From contig NZ_JAQSEA010000294.1 of the NCBI RefSeq assembly GCF_029946185.1, positions 1 to 59,453 of the forward strand: 59,453 nt of DNA, read 5' to 3'. This document shows, in pieces, positions 32,615 to 41,436 of this stretch. This DNA comes from Prosthecobacter sp. GTDB lineage: Bacteria > Verrucomicrobiota > Verrucomicrobiia > Verrucomicrobiales > Verrucomicrobiaceae. Below the pieces are notes generated by a model. The model was not told the DNA's origin. It did no database searches and saw only the letters and a list, made by a program, of their open reading frames with translations. The position numbers and the translations under genes are program-made. Numbering within the stretch: position 1 is the first letter of the stretch; every line of letters starts with the position of its first letter.

Positions 32615-33960
32615 AATTCACTCTCACTACACTCGCGCGACTAGCGCTTATGATCACCGCACCTGCATTTGCAGGCACCACGGAACTGCTCGATGTCGAA
32701 AAAGATCAGCTCAAGATCGGCTTCATCAAGCTGACGGACTGTGCACCTCTTGTCATTGCCAAGGAGAAAGGCTTCTTTGAAGATGAGGGGCTGATTGTCG
32801 AGGTGGAAGCCCAGGCAAACTGGAAAGTGCTGCTCGATCGCGTCATTACCGGCGAACTCGACGGCGCTCACATGCTGGCTGGACAACCCATCGGTGCCAC
32901 GGTCGGTTTTGGGATCAAAGCGGAGGTCATCACCCCGATCAGCCTCGACTACAATGGCAACGCCATCACGGTCTCCAACGCTGTATGGGAGAAAATGAAG
33001 CCTGCGATCCCGAAGGATGCGGACGGGAAGCCCGTGCATCCGATCAAAGCCGACAGCTTCAAACCCATCGTCATGGAAGCCAAGGCCACCGGCAAGCCTC
33101 TGCAGTTTGGCATGGTATTCCCTGTCTCCACTCATAACTACGAGCTGCGCTACTGGCTCGCTGCCGGTGGCATCAATCCCGGGTTCTATTTCGATCCGAA
33201 AAGCGGTGAGGAAAACATTCCCGGAGTTCTGAATGGTGATCTGGTCATCTCCGTGACGCCGCCACCTCAGATGCCCTCCACGCTCGAAGCTGGCACCATT
33301 GTCGGTTACTGTGTTGGCGAGCCCTGGAACCAGCAGGCGGTCTTCAAGAAGATCGGCGTTCCGGTGGTCACCGATCATGAAATCTGGGCCTACAATCCAG
33401 AAAAAGTCTTCGGCATCACGAAGGCATTCGCGGAGAAAAATCCAAACACCACACTGGCGCTGACCAAGGCCATCATTCGTGCCTGTGCCTGGCTCGACGC
33501 GAGTCCTGAAAACCGCAAAGAGGCGGTGAAGATCCTCAGCAGGCCCAATTACGTCGGAGCTGATGAGGCGGTGATTGCCAACAGCATGACGGGCACCTTT
33601 GAATATGAGCCTGGCGACAAGCGCGCTGCGCCGGATTTCAATGTCTTCTTCAAGCATGACGCCACGTATCCATGGGCGAGTGATTGCGTTTGGTATCTCA
33701 CGCAGATGGTGCGCTGGGGGCAGGTGAAAGAGCAGAAGCCGGATGCCTGGTATGCAGAGACGGCCAAGTCCGTCTATCGGGCCGACATCTATGAGCAGGC
33801 CGCGAAGCTGCTGATCAAAGAAGGCTTCTTCACCGACAAGGACTTCCCGCTCGGCACTGACGGCTTCCGCGAGCCGTCCTCCGAATTCATCGACGGCAAG
33901 ACCTACGACGGTCACAAGCCGAACGACTACCTCAAGGCCTTCGAGATCGGCCTGAAATAA
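32611..33960 (+). CDS. nrtA: periplasmic nitrate-binding protein NrtA-like
   Basis: A 449-residue protein. Residues 1-20 form a type I signal peptide ([21 protein letters not shown], cleavage before GTT); no lipobox Cys, unlike cyanobacterial NrtA. The mature domain has [40 protein letters not shown], the PPPQMPSTL loop and [14 protein letters not shown], typical of NrtA/CmpA. It captures nitrate (or nitrite) and delivers it to the NrtB-like permease. The 4-nt overlap with the receptor-like gene upstream couples the two. Confidence 0.93.
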   Translation: MKFTLTTLARLALMITAPAFAGTTELLDVEKDQLKIGFIKLTDCAPLVIAKEKGFFEDEGLIVEVEAQANWKVLLDRVITGELDGAHMLAGQPIGATVGFGIKAEVITPISLDYNGNAITVSNAVWEKMKPAIPKDADGKPVHPIKADSFKPIVMEAKATGKPLQFGMVFPVSTHNYELRYWLAAGGINPGFYFDPKSGEENIPGVLNGDLVISVTPPPQMPSTLEAGTIVGYCVGEPWNQQAVFKKIGVPVVTDHEIWAYNPEKVFGITKAFAEKNPNTTLALTKAIIRACAWLDASPENRKEAVKILSRPNYVGADEAVIANSMTGTFEYEPGDKRAAPDFNVFFKHDATYPWASDCVWYLTQMVRWGQVKEQKPDAWYAETAKSVYRADIYEQAAKLLIKEGFFTDKDFPLGTDGFREPSSEFIDGKTYDGHKPNDYLKAFEIGLK

Positions 33961-33994
33961 ATCTCAATCACGTCCCTGAAAAGCCGCCGCCATC

Positions 33995-35134
33995 ATGAAC
34001 GCCACCACCGTCCATCCCCCCACCGTAGTTGCTGCGGTGCCTGCTCCGAAGCGTGAACCCCTGCGCCTGCTTGCGTTTGCCTCCTTGCTGGAAAAACTCG
34101 GCCTCGGCTATTTCAGCCCCTTTGTCCGCATGGCTGCCCGCTACGATGTGAAATCGCAGTGGCAGCAGGTGGTGACGAACACGGTTTTGCCCGGCGTCGT
34201 GATCATCCTGTTCATGGGATTTTGGACCCTGTGCTCAAGCATGGTGCATACGGACAGCCAGCGCATCCCGACTCCCACGGAAACCTGGAAGGCATGGCAG
34301 GGCATGCGTGAATTTGCCCGTAACGAGGCCGTCAAGAAACAGGAGTTTCTTGCCAGCATGTCCACGATTGCCGCCAAGTGGGATACGAAGGCAGCGGAGG
34401 CCAAGGCCGCAGGCAATGCGGCTTCGGCCACCAAGTTTGGCGAAAAGGCTGAGAGCTACCGCAGCAAATACTACGCTGGCCCTCCGACCTTCGGCACACA
34501 GATCATGACCAGCCTGCTCACCGTGGCGATCGGCATCGGTGCGGCCACCTTGATCGCCGTGCCGCTTGGCTTTCTTTGTGGATTGAGCCCGCGCTTCAAT
34601 CTGGCGATGAATCCGATCATTCAGATCTTCAAGCCGGTGTCTCCGCTGGCCTGGTTGCCCATCGTGTTCGTGTTTGTGACGGCGCTCTATCAGCCAGCCG
34701 GGGATGCCAGCATCTCGCGGGCGCTGCTCATCTCCGCAGGCACGGTGACGCTGTGCTCGTTGTGGCCCACGTTGATCAATACAGCAGTCGGTGTGGCCGG
34801 GGTGGATCGTGACTACCTCAATGTGGCCAAGGTTCTCAAGTTAAACGCCTTTCAACGCATCTGGAAAATCATCCTTCCCGCCGCGTTGCCGCTGATCTTC
34901 ACCGGCATGCGTCTTTCCATCGGCGTCGGCTGGATGGTGCTGATCGCCGCTGACATGCTGGCGCAGAATCCTGGGCTCGGCAAATTCGTCTGGGACACCT
35001 TCCAGAACGGCTCCACCGAAAGCATGGCGCAGATCATCGTCGCTGTGTTCGCCATCGGTTTCATAGGCTTCGTCCTCGACCGCATCATGCTGGCCCTGCA
35101 GCGCCTCGTCACCTTCGGCGGTCAGACACTCTAA
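33995..35134 (+). CDS. nrtB: nitrate ABC transporter permease NrtB-like, with extra loop
   Basis: A 379-residue permease, about 100 residues longer than typical NrtB (about 275). Helices are at about 55-80 and 165-370. The cytoplasmic EAA loop is present (YLNVAKVLKLNAFQRIWKIILPAALPLIFTGMRLSIG). Between helix 1 and helix 2 lies an extra segment (about 85-165), mostly charged and Ala-rich and likely coiled coil (AKWDTKAAEAKAAGNAASATKFGEKAE). It would face the periplasm and could contact the binding protein; this is inference. It is 34 bp after nrtA and 13 bp before the ATPase gene. Confidence 0.9.
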   Translation: MNATTVHPPTVVAAVPAPKREPLRLLAFASLLEKLGLGYFSPFVRMAARYDVKSQWQQVVTNTVLPGVVIILFMGFWTLCSSMVHTDSQRIPTPTETWKAWQGMREFARNEAVKKQEFLASMSTIAAKWDTKAAEAKAAGNAASATKFGEKAESYRSKYYAGPPTFGTQIMTSLLTVAIGIGAATLIAVPLGFLCGLSPRFNLAMNPIIQIFKPVSPLAWLPIVFVFVTALYQPAGDASISRALLISAGTVTLCSLWPTLINTAVGVAGVDRDYLNVAKVLKLNAFQRIWKIILPAALPLIFTGMRLSIGVGWMVLIAADMLAQNPGLGKFVWDTFQNGSTESMAQIIVAVFAIGFIGFVLDRIMLALQRLVTFGGQTL

Positions 35135-35147
35135 CCTCACCTGCGTC

Positions 35148-36938
35148 ATGTCCTTGATTGAACTCAACAACGTATCCGTGGGTTTCGGTGCCGCCAGCAC
35201 GCGCACTGAGGTGCTGCGTGACATCAACCTCACGCTGAATGAGGGCGAACTCGTTGCCATCGTCGGCTACTCCGGCAGCGGCAAATCGACCTTAGTCAAT
35301 CTCATCGCCGGTCTGGTAATGCCTGACAAAGGCGCGGCATTGTTTGATGGAAAACCGATCACCGGCCCCGGCCCGGAGCGTGGTCTGGTGTTTCAAACCT
35401 ACGCCCTGCTCCCCTGGCTGAGCGTGCGGGGCAATGTGGCGCTGGCAGTGAACCAGGTCTGCCAGAACGAATCGCTGGAGCAGCGCAATCTGCGCATCAC
35501 CGATGCCGTGGATCAGGTCAAGCTCACGCCCGCGCTGCGCAAGCTCCCCAGTGAACTGTCCGGCGGCATGCGCCAGCGTGTTTCGGTGGCCCGTGCTCTG
35601 TCGTTCGCGCCGCGGGTGCTGCTGCTGGATGAACCTCTGAGCGCACTCGATGCCCTCACTCGTTCGGAATTGCAGGATCAAATCCTGGAACTGAAGCAGC
35701 GCACCGGCCAGACCATCCTGCTCATCACCAATGACGTCGATGAAGCCTTGTACATGGCTGACCGTGTCATTCCATTGACCATGGGCCCTGCCGCCACCTT
35801 TGGCCCGAGCGAGGAGATCCACCTGCGTCGTCCGCGTGATCGTGCAACCTATCTGGCAGAGCCGACCGTGCTCGCCGCGAGAAAACGCCTGCTGGATTTC
35901 CTCATCGCCCAGCGCGCGGACAATGCGGAAAACGTCTCCATCCGCGCGCTGCCGGATGCCGACCCGGTGGACATCTCCCAGTCACGTCCCACCTTTGCCT
36001 TTCGCTGGATTCGTGACCGCAATGAGCTGGAAACCGGCGAACCCGCCGTGCCGAAGCACAAGGAAAGCCACAAGCCCGCTGAAGGCTTCGTCACCATCAG
36101 CCAGCTCGGCAAAACCTACCCGACGCCACGCGGCGCAGCGGTGATCGTGCGAGACTTTGATCTGCACATCAAGCGCGGCGAACTCGTCTCCATCATCGGC
36201 CACAGCGGCTGCGGCAAGAGCACCGTGCTCAGCATGGTTGCCGGACTTTCGAGCATCACCGACGGTGGCGTCATCATCGACGGGCGCGAAATCGACGGTG
36301 CCGGGCCGGATCGCGGCATGGTGTTTCAAAGCCCGAATCTGCTGCCCTGGATGAGCGCCTTGGAGAACGTCATGATGGGCGTGCGCCAGGTGTTTTACCA
36401 CCTCAACAAGAAGGAGCAGCGCGACATCGCCTGCCATTATCTGGAAACGCTCGGCCTCGGTGGCAGCTTTGACAAGAAGCCCGGCACGTTGTCCCAGGGC
36501 ATGCGCCAGCGCGTCGGTCTCGCCCGCGCGTTTGCGTTGCAGCCGAAGGTGCTGCTGCTGGATGAACCCTTTGGCATGCTCGACAAGCTGACCAAACTGG
36601 AGCTGCAGGACGTGCTGCTCGACCTGCGTGACCGCACCGGCACCACGGCCATCATGGTCACGCATGATGTGGATGAAGCTATCTATCTCTCCGATCAGGT
36701 CGTGATGATGAGTGACGGCCCCGCCGCCACCGCCGGTGAAATCCTGCACATCTCCTTTCCGCGTCCGCGTGACCGCAAGGTGCTGATCGAAAGCCCCGAG
36801 TGGCATCACTACCGCGAGCACCTGCTCTCCTTCCTCGAAGAGCGCGCTGACGTGCGTGGGGTGACTACGCACCACAGTCGCGCTGCGGGGACACTGCTCC
36901 GTCGCCGCGCATCCCTTTCCCTGCAAGCCGCCGCTTAG
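35148..36938 (+). CDS. nitrate ABC transporter ATPase with two fused nucleotide-binding domains
   Basis: A 596-residue protein made of two ABC ATPase domains. Domain 1 (about 1-250): Walker A GYSGSGKST near 39, signature LSGGMRQRV near 136, Walker B VLLLDEPLSALD. Domain 2 (about 310-570): Walker A GHSGCGKST near 350, signature LSQGMRQRV near 447 (Gly to Gln at the third position), Walker B VLLLDEPFGMLD. A linker of about 60 residues joins them. In cyanobacteria NrtC and NrtD are separate proteins and NrtC has a C-terminal receptor domain; here the two ATPases are one chain and no receptor domain is fused. It powers NrtB. Confidence 0.93.
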   Translation: MSLIELNNVSVGFGAASTRTEVLRDINLTLNEGELVAIVGYSGSGKSTLVNLIAGLVMPDKGAALFDGKPITGPGPERGLVFQTYALLPWLSVRGNVALAVNQVCQNESLEQRNLRITDAVDQVKLTPALRKLPSELSGGMRQRVSVARALSFAPRVLLLDEPLSALDALTRSELQDQILELKQRTGQTILLITNDVDEALYMADRVIPLTMGPAATFGPSEEIHLRRPRDRATYLAEPTVLAARKRLLDFLIAQRADNAENVSIRALPDADPVDISQSRPTFAFRWIRDRNELETGEPAVPKHKESHKPAEGFVTISQLGKTYPTPRGAAVIVRDFDLHIKRGELVSIIGHSGCGKSTVLSMVAGLSSITDGGVIIDGREIDGAGPDRGMVFQSPNLLPWMSALENVMMGVRQVFYHLNKKEQRDIACHYLETLGLGGSFDKKPGTLSQGMRQRVGLARAFALQPKVLLLDEPFGMLDKLTKLELQDVLLDLRDRTGTTAIMVTHDVDEAIYLSDQVVMMSDGPAATAGEILHISFPRPRDRKVLIESPEWHHYREHLLSFLEERADVRGVTTHHSRAAGTLLRRRASLSLQAAA

Positions 36939-36970
36939 CTGAATCAACAACACACCCACTCCACACACAC

Positions 36971-38371
36971 ATGAAAAGACTGCTCCCGCTTTTGCTTGCG
37001 ACCACATCGCTCGCACTCGCCCAAACCCCCGCTCCCAAAACCACGGTGCCCGTCCCGGTGCCAGGCTTTACGCTCGCCCCTCCACCTTCCACGTACACCC
37101 CCATGAAGATGGGCAAGTTCACCTTCGATGTACAGGAAAAAATGCGCTACGAAGTCCGTGAGAACAACTTTGACTTCAACAGCGCGGTCAACAGTCCGCA
37201 GGACGACGCCTGGCTGCTCCAGCGCTTTCGCCTGGGCTTGGGCTATGACATCAACCCATGGATCAAGCTCTATGTGCAGGGCCAGGACGTGCGGGAGATC
37301 GGCGGAGACCGTGGCCACACCATTGGTGTCAATGGTGCCGAAGGAGATGACATCTTCGACATCCTCAAAGCTTACATTCAAATTGGAAATCTCAAGAAGG
37401 GCTTCAGTTCCGTCCTCGGCAGGCAGTTCCTGTCCTATGGAGATCAGCGACTGCTAGGGCCGCTGGAGTGGGCCAATCAGGCGCGCACTTTTGACGCCTT
37501 CAAGTTCCGCTACACGGCCAGCCAATGGTCCTTGGATCTTTTCACCGCCAGTCCGGTGAACTTCACCAACAACCAGTTCAACAAATCGGACCTGATCAAC
37601 CAGTATGACCACCGCAATGCCTTCATCAGCGGAGCCTATCTCAGCACGCTCTTTGTCCCCTTCAACACCACCACGGATTTCTACGTGCTTCACAACCGGG
37701 ATGACGGCACAGCAAACTTCGGCCCATCGAGAGGCGCGACCAGCTTTGTCACCCTAGGCACCCTTTGGAAAGGGGACCCTAAAAAGCTTCATGGCTTTGA
37801 CTATGACACTGAGATGGACTTTCAGACCGGCAAGGTCGGCGGACGCTCTCTCACCGCTTACGCGGGCCACTGGGGTGCTGGCTACAACTGGCTCAAGCAC
37901 GCCTGGAAGCCACGTTTTGGCTTGCAGTATAACTATGCCAGTGGTGACGGAGATCCCAATGACGGCAAGGTAGGCACCTTCCAGAATCTGTATCCAACGA
38001 ATCATCTCTTCTACGGTTACATGGACACCACGGCGTGGATGAACGTGCACAACCCCCAGGTGAATTTCAGCTTCATGCCGACGCCCAAGATGAAGGTGAT
38101 GCTGGACTACCATCTCTACTGGAACGCCAGCAATTCTGACGCTTGGTATCGCGCCAATGGAGCCACGAAGGTACGTCCTCTCAGCGCCGCCGCGAACAAC
38201 GCCAGCAGCTTCAGAGGCCAGGAGTTTGACATCACGATGAGCTACAAGCTCAACCCCCACGTGGGCTTTCTGGCAGGCTACAGCTACTTCGTCGCCGGTG
38301 ACTACCTGAAGCAGACCGGATCTGGCAGCAATGCACAGTTCGGCTACGTGCAGGTGCAGATCGACTTCTGA
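36971..38371 (+). CDS. alginate-export-type outer membrane porin
   Basis: A 466-residue protein with a signal peptide (MKRLLPLLLATTSLALA) and a beta-barrel-like C-terminus ending YVQVQIDF (terminal Phe). Typical pieces are FTFDVQEKMRYEVRENNFDF near residue 50, LLQRFRLGLGYDINPWIKLYVQGQD near 95, VLGRQFLSYGDQRLLG near 150, and alternating strands to the end, as in the AlgE/alginate-export family widespread in Planctomycetes and Verrucomicrobia. Located between the nitrate ATPase (33 bp) and narK, it probably passes nitrate or nitrite through the outer membrane rather than alginate. That role is inferred from context only. Confidence 0.88.
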   Translation: MKRLLPLLLATTSLALAQTPAPKTTVPVPVPGFTLAPPPSTYTPMKMGKFTFDVQEKMRYEVRENNFDFNSAVNSPQDDAWLLQRFRLGLGYDINPWIKLYVQGQDVREIGGDRGHTIGVNGAEGDDIFDILKAYIQIGNLKKGFSSVLGRQFLSYGDQRLLGPLEWANQARTFDAFKFRYTASQWSLDLFTASPVNFTNNQFNKSDLINQYDHRNAFISGAYLSTLFVPFNTTTDFYVLHNRDDGTANFGPSRGATSFVTLGTLWKGDPKKLHGFDYDTEMDFQTGKVGGRSLTAYAGHWGAGYNWLKHAWKPRFGLQYNYASGDGDPNDGKVGTFQNLYPTNHLFYGYMDTTAWMNVHNPQVNFSFMPTPKMKVMLDYHLYWNASNSDAWYRANGATKVRPLSAAANNASSFRGQEFDITMSYKLNPHVGFLAGYSYFVAGDYLKQTGSGSNAQFGYVQVQIDF

Positions 38372-38386
38372 TCTGCCGGACTCCCA

Positions 38387-38430
38387 GCGCCTGCCGCTGC
38401 AGGCATTCAAGTGGCAGGCGCCAGGGTTTT
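38387..38430 (+). terminator. hairpin plus short T run between porin and narK (partial terminator or attenuator)
   Basis: GCGCCTGCC (38387-38395) pairs perfectly with GGCAGGCGC (38413-38421), followed by CAGGG and four Ts (38427-38430). It lies 16 bp after the porin stop. A weak T run suggests partial termination, which would lower expression of the downstream genes relative to uptake genes. Confidence 0.55.
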
Positions 38431-38548
38431 AGGCATGAAAGTTATTCATCAATATTATAAAAAGGATTCAAGGCGTTCGTTGGATGTCCTGGCACACTTG
38501 GCACACGGGCGGCTCATGGAAACAGCAGATCATCCACAAGCCCCCTCC

Positions 38549-39754
38549 ATGAAAATAGCCGATCTCAAAACCTCCGGACACTGGCCGACGCTCCTCACCT
38601 CGTTTCTGTACTTTGATGTCAGTTTCATGGTCTGGACCATTCTCGGGGCGCTGGGGGCGCAGATTGGGACCTCGCTCGGGCTCAGCGCGCAGGAGAAGGG
38701 GTTGATGGTCGCGGTGCCCTATCTTGCGGGTGCGTTCATCCGCATCTTCCTCGGGATGCTGGTGGACCGCATCGGTGCCAAGAACACCGGTATCATGGCG
38801 CAGCTCATCGTCATCGCGGGCATGACCACGGCGTGGCTCACGGGGTTGCATCATTTTTCCCACACGCTCATGCTGGGCGTGGTGCTCGGGGTTGCCGGTG
38901 CCAGCTTTGCTGTGGCGCTGCCTCAGGCAGGGCGCTGGTATCCGCCGCACATGCAGGGCCTGGTGCTCGGACTCGCGGGTGCGGGGAATGTGGGCGTGGT
39001 CATTGATGCGATCATGGCTCCACGGCTCGCCGTCATCTATGGCTGGAATGCCGTCTTTGGCCTGGCGCTCATTCCGCTGGTCCTGGTGCTCGCCATTTAC
39101 ATCATCTTTTCCAAGGAAGCGCAGGTGAAGGTGAAGAAGAAGACGCTCAAGGATTATGTGAACTTGCTGAAGGAAAAAGACGCGCACTGGTTCTGCTTTT
39201 TCTACACCATCAGCTTTGGTGGTTTCTCCGGCCTCGCTGCATCCCTCATCATCTACTTCACTTCTGAGTTTCATCTCGCGCCAGTGGAGGCCGGCACCTG
39301 GGCGGCGATGTGCACGCTTGTGGGAGCCCTGGGCAGGCCAGTGGGCGGTGCGCTGGCGGACCGCCTCGGGGGCATCCGCGCGCTGCATGTCTTTTTCCTC
39401 GTCGCCGCGCTGGCGCTTGTGCTGGCGGCTTGTTCGGGAACGATCGGGATGTGCGCCTTTGGTTTCTTCCTGGCATCCTGCGCCTTCGGCATGGCGAACG
39501 GCTCGGTCTTCCAGCTACTGCCGCAGCGCTTTGCCAAGGACATCGGTGTGATGACCGGCCTCGTGGGCTGTGGTGGTGGTCTCGGCGGCTTCATGCTCGC
39601 CAGTGCGCTGGGATATTCCAAGGGGTTCACGGGCAGCTACCTCGCTGGGCTGCTCGCCTTTTCCACGCTGTGTATCCTCGCACTCATCGGGCTCAATTTC
39701 GTCAAGCTGCGCTGGCGCACCACCTGGGGCGCTCTGGCTGAGGCACGCATCTAA
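38549..39754 (+). CDS. narK: MFS nitrate/nitrite transporter (NarK/NNP family)
   Basis: A protein of about 401 residues with 12 membrane helices. NNP-type features: the start LKTSGHWPTLLTSFLYFDVSFMVWTILGALG, the RIFLGMLVDRIGAKNTGIM loop (MFS motif A), AGAGNVGVVIDAIMAP in helix 5 (nitrate signature), a Gly-rich helix 11 (GCGGGLGGFM). It carries nitrate or exports nitrite. Alternative in-frame ATGs exist at 38516 and 38435; the latter lies just past the hairpin and gives a Lys-rich head unlike the family. The ABC route and NarK in one island suggest high- and low-affinity uptake. Confidence 0.88.
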   Translation: MKIADLKTSGHWPTLLTSFLYFDVSFMVWTILGALGAQIGTSLGLSAQEKGLMVAVPYLAGAFIRIFLGMLVDRIGAKNTGIMAQLIVIAGMTTAWLTGLHHFSHTLMLGVVLGVAGASFAVALPQAGRWYPPHMQGLVLGLAGAGNVGVVIDAIMAPRLAVIYGWNAVFGLALIPLVLVLAIYIIFSKEAQVKVKKKTLKDYVNLLKEKDAHWFCFFYTISFGGFSGLAASLIIYFTSEFHLAPVEAGTWAAMCTLVGALGRPVGGALADRLGGIRALHVFFLVAALALVLAACSGTIGMCAFGFFLASCAFGMANGSVFQLLPQRFAKDIGVMTGLVGCGGGLGGFMLASALGYSKGFTGSYLAGLLAFSTLCILALIGLNFVKLRWRTTWGALAEARI

Positions 39755-39776
39755 TCCACTTACTTGATCTGAATCG

Positions 39777-41408
39777 ATGAAAGTACTCACCACCAGTCAC
39801 GGCATGGCAAGAGAAGAGGGGATTCCCTCTTCCGACGCCTTCGACGTGCGTGCGTGGGATCAAACAGTCATCGCAGTACTCAGTGACGGCGCAGGCACCG
39901 GCGCACCCGCACGTGAGGCGGCCCACCGCGCGGTGAGCTCGCTCATTGAACACTACAGCGCACGTCCGCGCTCGTGGTCGCCGCAGCAGGCACTCACCAC
40001 TTTTGCCCGCATCCTTAACCAGTCACTGTATCAGGAGTCACAGGTGCGCTATGAGCGCACGGAGATGGTGGCCACGCTGGCGGCGGTGGTGATCGATGGC
40101 GACACGCTGCATGGCATCAATCTCGGAGACTCCGCCGTGTGCCTGTGGCGTGAGGGGCAGCTTAACACGCTGTCCACCGCGCACGTGGAGGCGGAGCGCA
40201 GTCACGTCCTCACGCGTGCGCTCGGAATGAGCGCGGAGATCGAGCCGACCTGCTTCACGCTGACTTTGCAGGACGGGGATGTGGCCTTCCTCTGCTCTGA
40301 TGGTGTGTCTAATCATGTGTCAGAGACGGAGCTGGCTGCAGCGCTCTCCCGCCACAGTTCGGCCCGCAGCATTGTGCTGACTGCGCGCCAGCAGGCGAAG
40401 GAGGAGACGCTGGATGACATGAGCGCACTGGTGCTGGACATTCAGCAAACGGGCAGGCTGCACGCCATGAATGCACGCACGCTCACCATTCCTGCGGTAC
40501 TGAACAAAGGCGACGAAATCGACGGGTATGAACTGATGCGCTCGTTTCATGGCACCAGCCGCGTGTGGCTGGCGGAAAAAGACGGCCACCGTGTCGTCAT
40601 GAAATTTGCACCGGTGGAGGCCGTGGACAGCCCGCAGCACCTCGAAGCCTTCACGCATGAAGTCTGGAACGCCACGCGTGCGCAGTCGGTGCACTTCGTC
40701 CGTGCGTATGAGCCGCCGGGGCAGACCATGCGCTACTACCTCATGGAGTTTGTGGACGCGCCCAGCCTCGCGGCGGTGCTGCGTGAGCGCGTGCTCTCGG
40801 TGGACTCCGCCATCGCTCTGGGGAAATTTCTCGCGGAGGCCGCGCAGACGCTGCTGCGCCTGGACCTCGCGCATGGCGACATCAAGCCGGAGAACATCCT
40901 CTGCATCGGCGACTACACGCGGCTGACTTTCAAGCTGGTGGACCTTGGCAGCGCCGCCGCCATCTTCTCCATCTCATCGCGTGCAGGCACGGCGAGCTAT
41001 CTGGCACCGGAACGTTTTCACAACGCGCCCATCAGCGAGCGCACGGAGATCTGCGCTATTGGCGTCACGTTGTATCAGGCGCTCACTGGCAGGCTGCCCT
41101 ATGGGCAGATCGAGCGCTTTCAAACGCCCGTCTTCCATGCGGCGAAGCGGCTGTCCAAAATCAATCCCAACATCCCCTCATGGCTGGAGGCCGTCATTCA
41201 CCGCGCCATAGCCATCAAGCCACAGCGTCGATACCAGCACTGCTCCGAGTTGACGCATGATCTCAATCATCCCGAGCGTGTGCAGCCTTTCTATGAGGCG
41301 GACACGCCGCTGTTCGAGCGCAATCCGGTCGCCTTCTACAAGGCCGGCTTCTTCATCTTTCTGCTCTCCACGATCTGGCTGGCCTTCAAGCTGCTTTCCC
41401 AGAAGTAA
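39777..41408 (+). CDS. PP2C phosphatase-Ser/Thr kinase fusion protein, tail-anchored
   Basis: A 543-residue fusion. Residues 1-225 are a PPM phosphatase: LSDGAGTG, INLGDSAVCLW, FLCSDGVSN and DDMSALVLDI, giving the metal-binding Asps. Residues 250-495 are a Hanks-type kinase: Lys in VVMKF near 272, catalytic HGDIKPEN near 364, DLG at 387 (in place of DFG) and GTASYLAPE near 403. A hydrophobic helix (about 518-540) anchors the C-terminus in the membrane. Genes of this layout sit in nitrate-assimilation clusters of several phyla (for example near nasA/nirB in pseudomonads), but their substrate is not known to me. It would set phosphorylation of a transporter or enzyme in the island. Confidence 0.92.
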   Translation: MKVLTTSHGMAREEGIPSSDAFDVRAWDQTVIAVLSDGAGTGAPAREAAHRAVSSLIEHYSARPRSWSPQQALTTFARILNQSLYQESQVRYERTEMVATLAAVVIDGDTLHGINLGDSAVCLWREGQLNTLSTAHVEAERSHVLTRALGMSAEIEPTCFTLTLQDGDVAFLCSDGVSNHVSETELAAALSRHSSARSIVLTARQQAKEETLDDMSALVLDIQQTGRLHAMNARTLTIPAVLNKGDEIDGYELMRSFHGTSRVWLAEKDGHRVVMKFAPVEAVDSPQHLEAFTHEVWNATRAQSVHFVRAYEPPGQTMRYYLMEFVDAPSLAAVLRERVLSVDSAIALGKFLAEAAQTLLRLDLAHGDIKPENILCIGDYTRLTFKLVDLGSAAAIFSISSRAGTASYLAPERFHNAPISERTEICAIGVTLYQALTGRLPYGQIERFQTPVFHAAKRLSKINPNIPSWLEAVIHRAIAIKPQRRYQHCSELTHDLNHPERVQPFYEADTPLFERNPVAFYKAGFFIFLLSTIWLAFKLLSQK

Positions 41409-41436
41409 AGCCCCTCCTTTCCCCACCGCTGCCCCA

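Noticed and set aside
38435-38548. Upstream start for narK
   Set aside because: The added residues are Lys/Arg/His-rich, abut the hairpin, and are absent from the usual NNP start.
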